A DNA stretch of 64,000 nt from Piscicoccus intestinalis NBRC 104926. GTDB lineage: Bacteria > Actinomycetota > Actinomycetes > Actinomycetales > Dermatophilaceae. Positions 53,750 through 61,431 of the stretch are shown piece by piece. The notes under the pieces are model-generated. The model was not told the DNA's origin. It searched no databases and worked only from the letters and a program-made list of their open reading frames with translations. The stretch lies in assembly GCF_001515525.1 (NCBI RefSeq), contig NZ_BCNQ01000006.1, forward strand, positions 1-64,000, given 5' to 3'. Numbering within the stretch: position 1 is the first letter of the stretch; the number at the start of each line of letters is the position of its first letter. The translations under genes were made by a program, and so were the position numbers.

Positions 53750-54775
53750 ATGGCGCAGCGGACCCCAGCGGCGGACGGAGCCCCCGACCCGGCGGACGGC
53801 CCCTCGGCGCGCCCGCCCGCGGACCTCGATGAGCGGCTGCGCACCTGGATGGGCGTCGACGAGACGGTCGGCGCGGCCGACCTCGACCGGCTCCACCGCG
53901 AACTGAACCGCTACCTCGACCAGGCCCCCTCCCCCCTGCACGAGTGGGCCCGCCGGCAGTCGCGCACCGCCGACGCCGCCCACGCCGTGCTCACCGGGCA
54001 GGCCGCGGGCGACCAGGCCGACGGCCTGCGTGACCTCGCCGATCTCGACGAGGACGTCGAGGCCAGGCCCACGGTCTACGGGCGCACCGCGCAGCGCAAC
54101 GCCGCCAAGGAGAAGGGGCGCACGCCGATCACCGCGCTGGCCCTCGTCGTCATCGTGCTCGGGGTGATCTTCGGGGTGTACCAGCTCGGAGACCGTTCCG
54201 GCGCCGAGCAGCCGGCGCAGGAGACGAGCCTGGCCAATGCCGCCAGCGGCATGCCGGAGGGCATGGGCATGGGCCCGACGCCGGTGCCCGTCGACCCGGC
54301 CAAGGTCGACACCCTCTCCCAGCGGGTGCAGGCCAACCCGAAGGACGTCGACGCGATGCGGGACCTGTCGAACATGTACGTGCAGGCCGCCGACTACGCC
54401 AACGCCGCCACCTGGCAGGCCCGCGTGCTCGAGGTCACCCCGAAGGACACCGACGCCCGGCTCGCGCTCGGCGCGTCGAAGTTCAACCAGGGCGACACCG
54501 CCTCCGCCGAGAAGGAGTGGCGCGAGGTGCTGCGCATCGACCCGAAGTCGGCCGAGGCGCACTACGACCTGGGCTTCCTCTACCTCAGCAAGAACCCGCC
54601 GGACGCCAAGAGCGCCGCGGCCGAGTGGACCAAGGTCAGTGAGCTGGCTCCGGACTCGCAGATCGCGAAGACCGCCCAGGCGCACCTCGCGCGGATCCAG
54701 CAGATGAGCACGGCATCACCCTCGGCACCCGCCGCACCGGCTCCGAGTTCCGGCTCCACGGGGGCGGCGGAGTAG
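53750..54775 (+). CDS. TPR-containing membrane protein, CcmI/CycH-like
   Basis: This 341-residue protein has a soluble N-terminus (LDERLRTWMGVDETVGAADL), one membrane helix (ALALVVIVLGVIFGVYQL, about residues 128-146) and tetratricopeptide-like helical repeats (DVDAMRDLSNMYVQAADYAN, DTDARLALGASKFNQGDTAS, AEAHYDLGFLYLSKNPPDAK). A Ser/Ala/Pro tail closes it. This layout resembles CcmI/CycH apocytochrome chaperones. It lies two bases before ccdA and heads the maturation genes, so apocytochrome handling is inferred. In-frame starts upstream are possible. Confidence 0.7.
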   Translation: MAQRTPAADGAPDPADGPSARPPADLDERLRTWMGVDETVGAADLDRLHRELNRYLDQAPSPLHEWARRQSRTADAAHAVLTGQAAGDQADGLRDLADLDEDVEARPTVYGRTAQRNAAKEKGRTPITALALVVIVLGVIFGVYQLGDRSGAEQPAQETSLANAASGMPEGMGMGPTPVPVDPAKVDTLSQRVQANPKDVDAMRDLSNMYVQAADYANAATWQARVLEVTPKDTDARLALGASKFNQGDTASAEKEWREVLRIDPKSAEAHYDLGFLYLSKNPPDAKSAAAEWTKVSELAPDSQIAKTAQAHLARIQQMSTASPSAPAAPAPSSGSTGAAE

Positions 54776-54777
54776 CC

Positions 54778-55629
54778 ATGGCCGACTCGACGTTGCTCGC
54801 GCTGCCGCTGGTGGTGCTCGCCGGGGTGATCTCGTTCGCCTCGCCGTGCTTCCTGCCGGTGGTGCCGGTCTTCGTCAGTTACCTGCTCGGCGGCCGCGCC
54901 CAGGCCGACGTCGACGGCGGGCTCGATGCGGCGAGCCGGCGGGCCCTGCGCCGCGCGGCCGCCACCCAGGCCGTCGTGTTCGTGCTCGGGTTCACCGCCG
55001 TCTTCGTCGCGGTGTGGGCCTCGGTCGGGGTGCTCGGCCACGTGCTCAGCCCGTACCGCTCCGCTCTGCGCATCGTCGGCGGCGCGATCATCATCGTGCT
55101 CGGCCTGCACGTCGCCGGTCTCATCGAGCTGCCGTTCCTGCGCCGCCAGGTGCGGGTGCCGATGCAGACGGTGCTCGTCGCCAGCGGTGATCTGCAAGGG
55201 TCCGCCTCCGGCCCGCACGCGCCGGCCGGAGGCGGGCTGGCCACCGCCGCGCGCCCGCGGCCGGCCGTCGTCGACCCGGGGTCGCTGCGCCCGAGCTATC
55301 GGCGCTCGGCTCTCATGGGCCTGGCGTTCGGGGCGGGCTGGACACCGTGCATCGGCCCGACGCTGGGCGCCGTCATCGGGTTGGCCTCCAGCGGCGAGAG
55401 CGTCGCCCCGGGCATCGTTCTGCTGCTGGCCTACTGCCTCGGGCTGGGCATCCCGTTCGTGCTCGTCGCGCTCGGTGTCGACGCCGTGCAGCAGCGGATG
55501 CGCGCCCTGGCCCGCCACGAGGCCACGATCTCGCTCGTCAGCGGCGCGCTCATGGTGCTGCTGGGGTTCGCGATCGTCACCGACCTGTTCGGCCGGTTCA
55601 CCGGCCTCCTGCCCGCGTACGGACTGTGA
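54778..55629 (+). CDS. ccdA: Cytochrome c biogenesis protein CcdA
   Basis: This 283-residue DsbD/CcdA-family membrane protein brings reducing equivalents across the membrane. It has six or more helices and the two conserved cysteines SFASPCFLPVVPVFV (Cys 24) and GWTPCIGPTLGAVIGLAS. A soluble loop of about 60 residues lies in the middle. It keeps apocytochrome and ResA-type thiols reduced for heme attachment. It starts two bases after the TPR gene and is followed by resB within eight. Confidence 0.93.
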   Translation: MADSTLLALPLVVLAGVISFASPCFLPVVPVFVSYLLGGRAQADVDGGLDAASRRALRRAAATQAVVFVLGFTAVFVAVWASVGVLGHVLSPYRSALRIVGGAIIIVLGLHVAGLIELPFLRRQVRVPMQTVLVASGDLQGSASGPHAPAGGGLATAARPRPAVVDPGSLRPSYRRSALMGLAFGAGWTPCIGPTLGAVIGLASSGESVAPGIVLLLAYCLGLGIPFVLVALGVDAVQQRMRALARHEATISLVSGALMVLLGFAIVTDLFGRFTGLLPAYGL

Positions 55630-55636
55630 GGACATC

Positions 55637-57304
55637 ATGACCAGATCTGTCGACATCGTCCGGCCGGTGCAGGGCCCGCAGGTCTACCTCCGCCAGGGCG
55701 AGGAGCCCCGGCAGGACGGCGGCTCCGGCGGCTCAGGCGGCGATCGCACCGGGTTCGGCGGCGGAGGCGGCGGTAACCACGGGCGCGGTCGCGGCGGACG
55801 TGGCGGACGCAGCGGACGCAGCGGGGCCCGGCGCGCGTTCGCCCCGAAGAACCTGTCCCGCCGGATCTACGCGTTCTTCTACAGCAAGCACGTGGCGATC
55901 ATCCTCATCCTGTTCATGGCGTTCCTGACGCTCATGGGCACGCTGCTCGAGCAGTCTCCGGACGGGGTGCGCGGCGACTCCGACGCCTACCGCTCGTGGC
56001 TCGACACGGTGCGGCCGCGCTACGGCGGCTGGACCGACATCCTCTACACGATCGGCTTCTTCCACATCTTCGCGTCGCCGGCGTTCAAGGTCACGACGAT
56101 CATGCTGACGCTGAGCATCATCGCGTGCACGACGCACCGCACGCCGTCGCTGTGGCAGCGGTCCAAGCGCCCGCACGTGCACCCCAGCGACGCGTTCTTC
56201 GCTCGCGCCGGCCTGCGCGCCGAGATCGTCATGCCGGGCACCCCCGACCAGGCGCTGCAGCGCGTGCAGGGCATGCTGAGCTCCCACCGGTACCGGGTGG
56301 TCGACGACCCGAAAGACCCGAACGGCTCGTGCTACGCCGACCGCTTCCACCTGGCCCCGTTCGCCACCCTCATCGCCCACACGGCCTTCGTCATCATCCT
56401 CGTCGGCGTGCTCGTGACCTCGACGTTCGGCTTCCGCCTCAACGAGTTTCCGGTGACCGTGGGCAGCACCGCCGACGTCGGGCAGGGCACCGACCTGGCG
56501 ATCGAGGTGCACGGGTTCAGCGACTCGTACCACCCGAACGGCCAGCCGATGGACTTCGTCTCCGACCTCGTGCTGTACGACAACGGCCAGCAGGTGGCGC
56601 GCCAGGACGTGCGGGTCAACCAGCCGATGCGCTACGACGGCGTCGTCATCTACCAGTCGTACTTCGGCATCGCCGCGATGCTGCGGATCACCGACCCCGC
56701 CTCCGGTCAGGTGCTCTTCGACGGTGGCGTGCCGCTGCAGTACCAGACCGACGACGAGAAGCACGTGTTCGGCTCGGTCACCCTGCCGAAGTACGGGCTG
56801 AAGTACTGGGTCATCAGCGGGGCCTCCGGGCGCACCGACGCGCTCGTCGCGCCCGGCCAGGCGCAGGTCGACGCGGTGCGCATCGGACAGACCGAGCGCA
56901 CCGACTCCGGGGTGCTCGACCAGGGCGCCTCCGGCCAGATCGCCGGGCTCAACGTCACCTTCGAGCGCGAGCGCCAGTTCACCGGCCTGTCGGTGGCCCG
57001 CGACCACGGCGCGCTCATCGTGTGGATCGGCTCGGGCCTGATGATGCTCGGCTTCATGCTGACGTTCCTCATCCGGCAGCGGCGGCTGTGGGTGCGGGTG
57101 CGCCCCGTCGAGGGCACCGACGCCCACGGACGCGTGCGTTCCCGCGTCGTCATCGCGTCCACCGACCGCACCGACCTCGGCTACGAGCACCGGTTCCGGC
57201 GCATGATCGGCGACTTCGTGCGCCGAGCCGTCAAGGCCGACCGGTCCGGCACGGCAGCCGGCACCTCCACCGTCCCGGCCGCGACCGGCTCCCGGCACAC
57301 CTGA
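55637..57304 (+). CDS. resB: Cytochrome c biogenesis protein ResB
   Basis: This 555-residue protein is ResB/Ccs1, half of the system II heme lyase. After a Gly/Arg-rich cytoplasmic start (GRGRGGRGGRSGRSGARR), membrane helices read VAIILILFMAFLTLMGTLLE, then ILYTIGFFHIFASPAFKVTT and HTAFVIILVGVLVTSTFGFR. A long extracytoplasmic domain (MRYDGVVIYQSYFGIAAMLR) and a final helix (LIVWIGSGLMMLGFMLTFLI) follow. It binds apocytochrome and works with the CcsB/ResC protein 31 bases downstream. The ATG is 55637. Confidence 0.94.
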   Translation: MTRSVDIVRPVQGPQVYLRQGEEPRQDGGSGGSGGDRTGFGGGGGGNHGRGRGGRGGRSGRSGARRAFAPKNLSRRIYAFFYSKHVAIILILFMAFLTLMGTLLEQSPDGVRGDSDAYRSWLDTVRPRYGGWTDILYTIGFFHIFASPAFKVTTIMLTLSIIACTTHRTPSLWQRSKRPHVHPSDAFFARAGLRAEIVMPGTPDQALQRVQGMLSSHRYRVVDDPKDPNGSCYADRFHLAPFATLIAHTAFVIILVGVLVTSTFGFRLNEFPVTVGSTADVGQGTDLAIEVHGFSDSYHPNGQPMDFVSDLVLYDNGQQVARQDVRVNQPMRYDGVVIYQSYFGIAAMLRITDPASGQVLFDGGVPLQYQTDDEKHVFGSVTLPKYGLKYWVISGASGRTDALVAPGQAQVDAVRIGQTERTDSGVLDQGASGQIAGLNVTFERERQFTGLSVARDHGALIVWIGSGLMMLGFMLTFLIRQRRLWVRVRPVEGTDAHGRVRSRVVIASTDRTDLGYEHRFRRMIGDFVRRAVKADRSGTAAGTSTVPAATGSRHT

Positions 57305-57335
57305 GCAGTAGGCAGCACCAGAAAGAAGGTCAGCG

Positions 57336-58286
57336 ATGTTCGATATCTCGCAGTACGCGCTGCTGGCGAGCACGGCGCTCGTCGTCCTCGCGCTGTTCGC
57401 GCACATCGCGGTCGCCGTCAAGCACCGGCGGGACGCCCACGACGAGTCGCCCGAGCGAGCCCCCGCGATGGTCGGCGCCGCGAGCAGCGAGGCCGGCGCC
57501 TGGGAGGACGCCGGCTACTCCATCGACGGCATCGTCGTGCGCGACCTCAACCACGGCGCGGGGTCGTCCGAGCACGCCCGCGGACTGGTCTGGTACGCCG
57601 ACAACGTCACCCGGCTGGCCGCGTTCTTCCTCGCCGTCAACCTCGTGAGCCGCGCGATCACCACCGGGCACGGCCCGTGGGCCAACCAGCACGAGTTCGC
57701 CGTCGCGTTCAGCTTCGGCATGCTGTTCGCGTACACGCTGTTCGTGTGGCGCTACAAGGTGCGCATGCTCGGCCTGTTCGTGCTGCCGGTCATCCTCGCG
57801 ATGCTCATCTACGCGCTGACCGTCGACTCCACCGTGCGCCCGCTGGTGCCGGCTCTGCACAACAACACGATGCTGGCCATTCACGTGGCGTGCGCGATGC
57901 TCGCCTACGGAGCCGGTGTCGTCGCCTTCGGCGCCGCGGCGCTGTACCTCGTCCACCCGCACGTGCGCTGGAAGGGGATGCCGGACCGCGAGCTGCTCGA
58001 CGAGATCGGCTACCGCGCCGCCATCCTCACCTACCCGCTACTGACGATCATGATCATCCTCGGCGCGGTGTGGGCCGACGTCGCGTGGGGCCGGTACTGG
58101 AGCTGGGACCCCAAGGAGACCGCGGCCCTCGTGACGTGGCTCATCTACGGCGCCTACCTGCACGCCCGCATCTCCCGCGACTGGCGCGGCGACCGGGCCG
58201 CCTGGCTGCTCATCCTCGGCTTCGCCGCGATCCTGTTCACGTTCTTCGGCAACCTGTTCCTCGGCGGATTGCACTCCTACGCCTGA
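57336..58286 (+). CDS. ccsB: Cytochrome c biogenesis protein CcsB/ResC (heme handling)
   Basis: This 316-residue membrane protein is the CcsA/ResC-type partner of ResB. It has eight or so helices, conserved histidines (HVACAMLAYGAG) and the tryptophan-rich heme-binding motif WADVAWGRYWSWDPKETAAL with the WWD-like pattern near residues 249-270. LLILGFAAILFTFFGNLFLG ends it. It carries heme across the membrane and presents it for attachment. AAGAAGG precedes ATG 57336. Confidence 0.95.
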   Translation: MFDISQYALLASTALVVLALFAHIAVAVKHRRDAHDESPERAPAMVGAASSEAGAWEDAGYSIDGIVVRDLNHGAGSSEHARGLVWYADNVTRLAAFFLAVNLVSRAITTGHGPWANQHEFAVAFSFGMLFAYTLFVWRYKVRMLGLFVLPVILAMLIYALTVDSTVRPLVPALHNNTMLAIHVACAMLAYGAGVVAFGAAALYLVHPHVRWKGMPDRELLDEIGYRAAILTYPLLTIMIILGAVWADVAWGRYWSWDPKETAALVTWLIYGAYLHARISRDWRGDRAAWLLILGFAAILFTFFGNLFLGGLHSYA

Positions 58287-58321
58287 TCCCACCCGGCCCT
58301 GCCTGACCCACAAGGAGCAAC

Positions 58322-58975
58322 ATGGCACGCCAGAGCCTGCAGAACCGTCCCGACGTGCGCGACGAGAACGAGCCGCGGGACTGGCGCGAGCGGATCCGCA
58401 CGAGCCGGCTCGGCACGATGGGCGTGCTCACGCTGACGGCCGCGCTCGTCGTGCTCGGCGCGTACTTCCTGCGCCCCGACGCGCCGATCGCCGCCAAGGC
58501 CGGCAACGAGGGGTCGGTGGAGGCGGTCGAGCTCACCGCGGCGGCGTCGGGCCCGGCTCCCGAGATCGGGCAGGCCGCGCCGGGGTTCACCGGCGTCTCG
58601 ATCGACGGCAAGCCGGTGTCGCTGGACCAGCTCAAGGGCCGCCCGGTGTGGCTGACGTTCGGCGCGTCGTGGTGCTCGGCATGCCGCGTCGAGGCGCCGG
58701 ACATCCAGGCCGCGCACGCCGAGGGCGAGCCGAAAGACCTGGCAATCGTCGCGTTCTACCTCTCCGAGGAGGCGATGACCGTCAAGACGTTCGCGCAGCG
58801 GCTCGGCCTCACCTTCGACCAGGTGCCCGACCCGCAGACCCAGGTCGCCTCGAGCTACCGCGTCATGGGCATCCCGGCGCATTTCTTCATCGACCGCGAC
58901 GGGGTGCTGCGTTCGACGCACGTCGGCATCCTCAGCGAGGAGAAGATCGCCACCGCCTTGAAAGAGATCGGCTGA
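58322..58975 (+). CDS. resA: ResA/TlpA-type thioredoxin-like protein
   Basis: This 217-residue membrane-anchored thiol-disulfide oxidoreductase has an N-terminal helix (MGVLTLTAALVVLGAYFL) and a thioredoxin fold with PAPEIGQAAPGFTGVSIDGK, active site GASWCSACRVEAPD (CxxC near residue 119) and GIPAHFFIDRDGVLRSTHVG with the conserved cis-Pro. It reduces CxxCH cysteines of apocytochromes for heme attachment. AAGGAG precedes ATG 58322. It is last in the maturation unit, followed by a terminator hairpin. Confidence 0.9.
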   Translation: MARQSLQNRPDVRDENEPRDWRERIRTSRLGTMGVLTLTAALVVLGAYFLRPDAPIAAKAGNEGSVEAVELTAAASGPAPEIGQAAPGFTGVSIDGKPVSLDQLKGRPVWLTFGASWCSACRVEAPDIQAAHAEGEPKDLAIVAFYLSEEAMTVKTFAQRLGLTFDQVPDPQTQVASSYRVMGIPAHFFIDRDGVLRSTHVGILSEEKIATALKEIG

Positions 58976-59020
58976 GGCGAGCCCCTTGGCGGTGCGGCCG
59001 GCTCGCGCTGGACACGCCTG

Positions 59021-59060
59021 ACTCGACGGGACACCTGCGATCGCGGGTGTCCCGTCGAGT
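59021..59060. terminator. Perfect 15-bp hairpin between resA and the cupin gene
   Basis: ACTCGACGGGACACC (59021-59035) pairs exactly with 59046-59060. The 10-base loop TGCGATCGCG is itself nearly palindromic, so the stem could extend. A partial third copy of the arm (GGTGTCCCGTCG) follows at about 59066. It separates convergent genes. Confidence 0.7.
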
Positions 59061-59087
59061 TCGAGGTGTCCCGTCGCGGAGGTGGCG

Positions 59088-60407
59088 TCAGGCGGGCACG
59101 ACCGCCCCGGCGTCGAGGAGGCGCCGCACGAGTCGGGTCGCGGTCCGGGGTTCGAGGCCGGTCGCGGCGGCGAGGTCGGTGGGCGTGACCGTCTCCCCGG
59201 CGAGCAGCGGGTCGAGACCGGGGGCTTCGGCGGCCGGCACCGTGAAGCGGCCGTTGCGACCGATGAGGCGCACGCCGCCGTCGTCGAGGTGAGCCGGGCG
59301 CAGCGCGAGGTGGCCGCGCAGCCGCACGCGGGTGGACTCGTCGAGGTCGCGGCTCGCGGCCAGCTGCGCGAACGGGCGCACGGGCGCGGGGCGCTGCCCG
59401 TCGGCGTGCTCCTGGGCGAGCCCGGCGGCGACCTCGTCGGTGTCGAGGTCGCGCAGCGCGGCCGTCACCGCCTCCCGCACGACGTCGACCTCGCCGGTCA
59501 AGGCGCCGGAGTCGGTGAAGTCCACGCCGAGCGGCAGTGATTCGCGCAACCGCTCGTCGGTCGCCAGGCGTTCGGCGACCACCGCGAGCACCTTCTCGGC
59601 CACGCTGTGCCGGGTCCATGCGGGGAGCCCGATCGTCAGGTGCCCGCTGACCCCGCCGAGCGCGGTCGCGGAGTGCAGGTAGCCGCGCGGCAGGTACAGG
59701 CAGTCGCCGGGGCGCAGCACGACGTCGAGGGTGGGCTCGCCCTGGGCGGCCTCCGTGATCGCGGCGGAGTGCAGGTGGTTGGGCTGGCTGCGCAGCGGCA
59801 GCGGGAAGACCGGGTCGTGGATGTGCCAGTGCTTCTCGCCCGCGAACTGCAGCACGAAGACGTCGTGCACGTCGTAGTGCGCGCCGAAGCCCTGCGACTG
59901 CGGAGGCGTGATGTACGCGTTGACCTGCACCGGGTGGCCGAGGTCGGCGGCCAGCTGCGCGGAGAACGTCGCGACCGGCTCCCACAGCCGGTGCAGCCCC
60001 TGCAGCACGACGGTGGCGCCGCGACCGACCTCGTCGTGGATGAGGTCGTCGCGGGCCTGGTCGGCGATCGCCGCGCCGATGCCCCCGGAGCCGGTGTAGG
60101 CCCGTTCGGGCAGCTCCTTGCCGTCCTTGACCAGCCGCAGGAACGGCGTGCGCAGCCCGCGGGCGCTGACGAGTTCGTCGACGGCGTCGAGGGAGAACAG
60201 GTCGGCGTACGACTGCGGGTCGTCGGAGCGGAGCAGCGGTTCACGGCCCCAGACGCTGTCGGCGAACGCCGTGGCGTCGCCGACGAGCCGGCTCAGCGCC
60301 GGCCGCTGCGACGAGGGCATCGCGGTTGTCGACGTCGCGGTGGTCGACGTCGCGGTGGTCGACGTCGCGGGTGCCGGTGCTGCGGTCTGCGTGCTCGTTG
60401 TCTCCAC
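59088..60407 (-). CDS. Cupin/JmjC-type oxygenase-like protein (ribosomal oxygenase family)
   Basis: This 439-residue protein has the cupin-4/JmjC fold of ribosomal protein or peptide hydroxylases. SRLVGDATAFADSVWGREPL and PVQVNAYITPPQSQGFGAHY are family blocks, with the iron-binding HYDVHDVFVLQFAGEKHW motif (HxD) and the distal LRPGDCLYLPRGYLHSATAL. It would use Fe(II) and 2-oxoglutarate. The C-terminus is a winged-helix-like region (DLAAATGLEPRTATRLVRRL). The first 29 residues are Ser/Thr/Ala repeats from a 15-bp DNA repeat, so ATG 60320 (MPSSQRPALS) is a good alternative to GTG 60407. The substrate is unknown. Confidence 0.85.
   Translation of the reverse strand: METTSTQTAAPAPATSTTATSTTATSTTAMPSSQRPALSRLVGDATAFADSVWGREPLLRSDDPQSYADLFSLDAVDELVSARGLRTPFLRLVKDGKELPERAYTGSGGIGAAIADQARDDLIHDEVGRGATVVLQGLHRLWEPVATFSAQLAADLGHPVQVNAYITPPQSQGFGAHYDVHDVFVLQFAGEKHWHIHDPVFPLPLRSQPNHLHSAAITEAAQGEPTLDVVLRPGDCLYLPRGYLHSATALGGVSGHLTIGLPAWTRHSVAEKVLAVVAERLATDERLRESLPLGVDFTDSGALTGEVDVVREAVTAALRDLDTDEVAAGLAQEHADGQRPAPVRPFAQLAASRDLDESTRVRLRGHLALRPAHLDDGGVRLIGRNGRFTVPAAEAPGLDPLLAGETVTPTDLAAATGLEPRTATRLVRRLLDAGAVVPA
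60321..60365. repeat. Three 15-bp units in the cupin gene 5' end
   Basis: The unit CGCGGTGGTCGACGT (first copy with one change) is repeated three times. Read on the minus strand it encodes TSTTA-like peptide repeats (ATSTTATSTTATSTT) or lies in the leader if translation starts at 60320. Confidence 0.9.
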
Positions 60408-60501
60408 GACGGTCCGCTACCCGTCGCAGCGGCGATTACACCTGCTCACGAGCGGTCCGCGGGCCGTCGTCGCCGCATCGGTGGGCGGGTTCGACTCGCG
60501 C

Positions 60502-60927
60502 TCAGTCGGACAACTCCGGGAACCAGATCGCCAACTCGCGGGCGGCCGACTCCGGGGAGTCCGAGCCGTGCACGATGTTCTGCGTGGAGCCCTGCCCCCA
60601 ATCGCGGCCGAGGTCGCCGCGGATGCTGCCGGGCGGGGCCTTCGTCGGGTCGGTGCTGCCGGCGAGCGAGCGGAACCCCTCGATGCAGCGCACTCCCTCG
60701 ATGGCCACGGCCGCCACCGGCCCCGACGACATGAACTCCAGCAGCGAGTCGTAGAACGGCTTGCCCTCGTGCTCGGCGTAGTGCTTCGCGAGCCGATCGC
60801 GGTCCGGCGTGAGGATCTGCAACGCCACGAGCGTGTACCCCTTGGCCTCGATGCGGCGCAGCACCTCGCCGACCAGGCCCCGCTCGAATCCATCGGGCTT
60901 GACGAGGACGAGAGATCGTTCGGTCAT
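60502..60927 (-). CDS. ndk: Nucleoside-diphosphate kinase
   Basis: This 141-residue NDK moves the gamma phosphate among nucleoside di- and triphosphates through a phosphohistidine. It shows MTERSLVLVKPDGFERGLVG, SSGPVAAVAIEGVRCIEGFR, the catalytic NIVHGSDSPESAARELAIWF, and a normal length. It begins nine bases after the DUF4233 gene stop and closes the folC-DUF4233-ndk unit. FELSD ends the protein as PELSD. Confidence 0.98.
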   Translation of the reverse strand: MTERSLVLVKPDGFERGLVGEVLRRIEAKGYTLVALQILTPDRDRLAKHYAEHEGKPFYDSLLEFMSSGPVAAVAIEGVRCIEGFRSLAGSTDPTKAPPGSIRGDLGRDWGQGSTQNIVHGSDSPESAARELAIWFPELSD

Positions 60928-60936
60928 CCCCGCAGC

Positions 60937-61431
60937 CTAGCCGCGCGGCGGGGGGCCGGCCGGTGGATCGGCCGAGCCCGCGGCGCCATCTGAGGAGGCC
61001 GAGGCGCGGGTGACGTAGGCGTGCGTGAGGTCGTCCATCCTGCGGCCCTGCACGAGGGCGACGACCCACAGGCTGCCGAAGATCGCGGTGACGATGAGCA
61101 TCGCGGGCACGGCGACGGCGCTGGCCAGAGTGAGCAGCTGCACGAGCCAGCCGAGCAGGATGCCGAGCCGGGTGCGGGTCAGGGCGGCGGCGACGATGCA
61201 CGCCGCGCCGAGGCCCAGGCCCACCCACAGGTAGGTGGCGGCGCGCTCGGGCTCGGTGACGCCGGCGAGCCCGCGGGCGGCGAACGCGCCGAGGATGACG
61301 ACCGGCGCCTGCCCGCCGAGCACCGCCGCGCACAGCCGGCCGGTCACCTTCCGCGGCTCCGGCAGCAGCATCGGCCCGCGCAGGGGCCCGATGCCGTTGC
61401 CGGCGGCCCGCGACGGGCGACGGGGGCTCAC
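60937..61431 (-). CDS. DUF4233 membrane protein
   Basis: This 164-residue protein has four hydrophobic segments (APVVILGAFAARGLAG, ATYLWVGLGLGAACIVAAAL, LGILLGWLVQLLTLASAVAV, AMLIVTAIFGSLWVVALVQG). It matches DUF4233, found in actinobacteria between folC and ndk. Its GTG start overlaps the folC stop as GTGA. The C-terminus is a charged Ser/Pro/Gly tail. No function is known. Confidence 0.85.
   Translation of the reverse strand: MSPRRPSRAAGNGIGPLRGPMLLPEPRKVTGRLCAAVLGGQAPVVILGAFAARGLAGVTEPERAATYLWVGLGLGAACIVAAALTRTRLGILLGWLVQLLTLASAVAVPAMLIVTAIFGSLWVVALVQGRRMDDLTHAYVTRASASSDGAAGSADPPAGPPPRG

Noticed and set aside
53520-53906. Plus-strand frame starting MTTADPGSIPDVPDD before the CcmI-like gene
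   Set aside because: It overlaps the CcmI-like gene by about 157 bases in a shadow frame and becomes Arg-rich there; no start signal or family.
60484-60505. GGGTTCGACTC resembling a tRNA T-loop
   Set aside because: No acceptor, D-arm or anticodon stems could be paired around it, and it lies in the ndk/cupin intergenic region.
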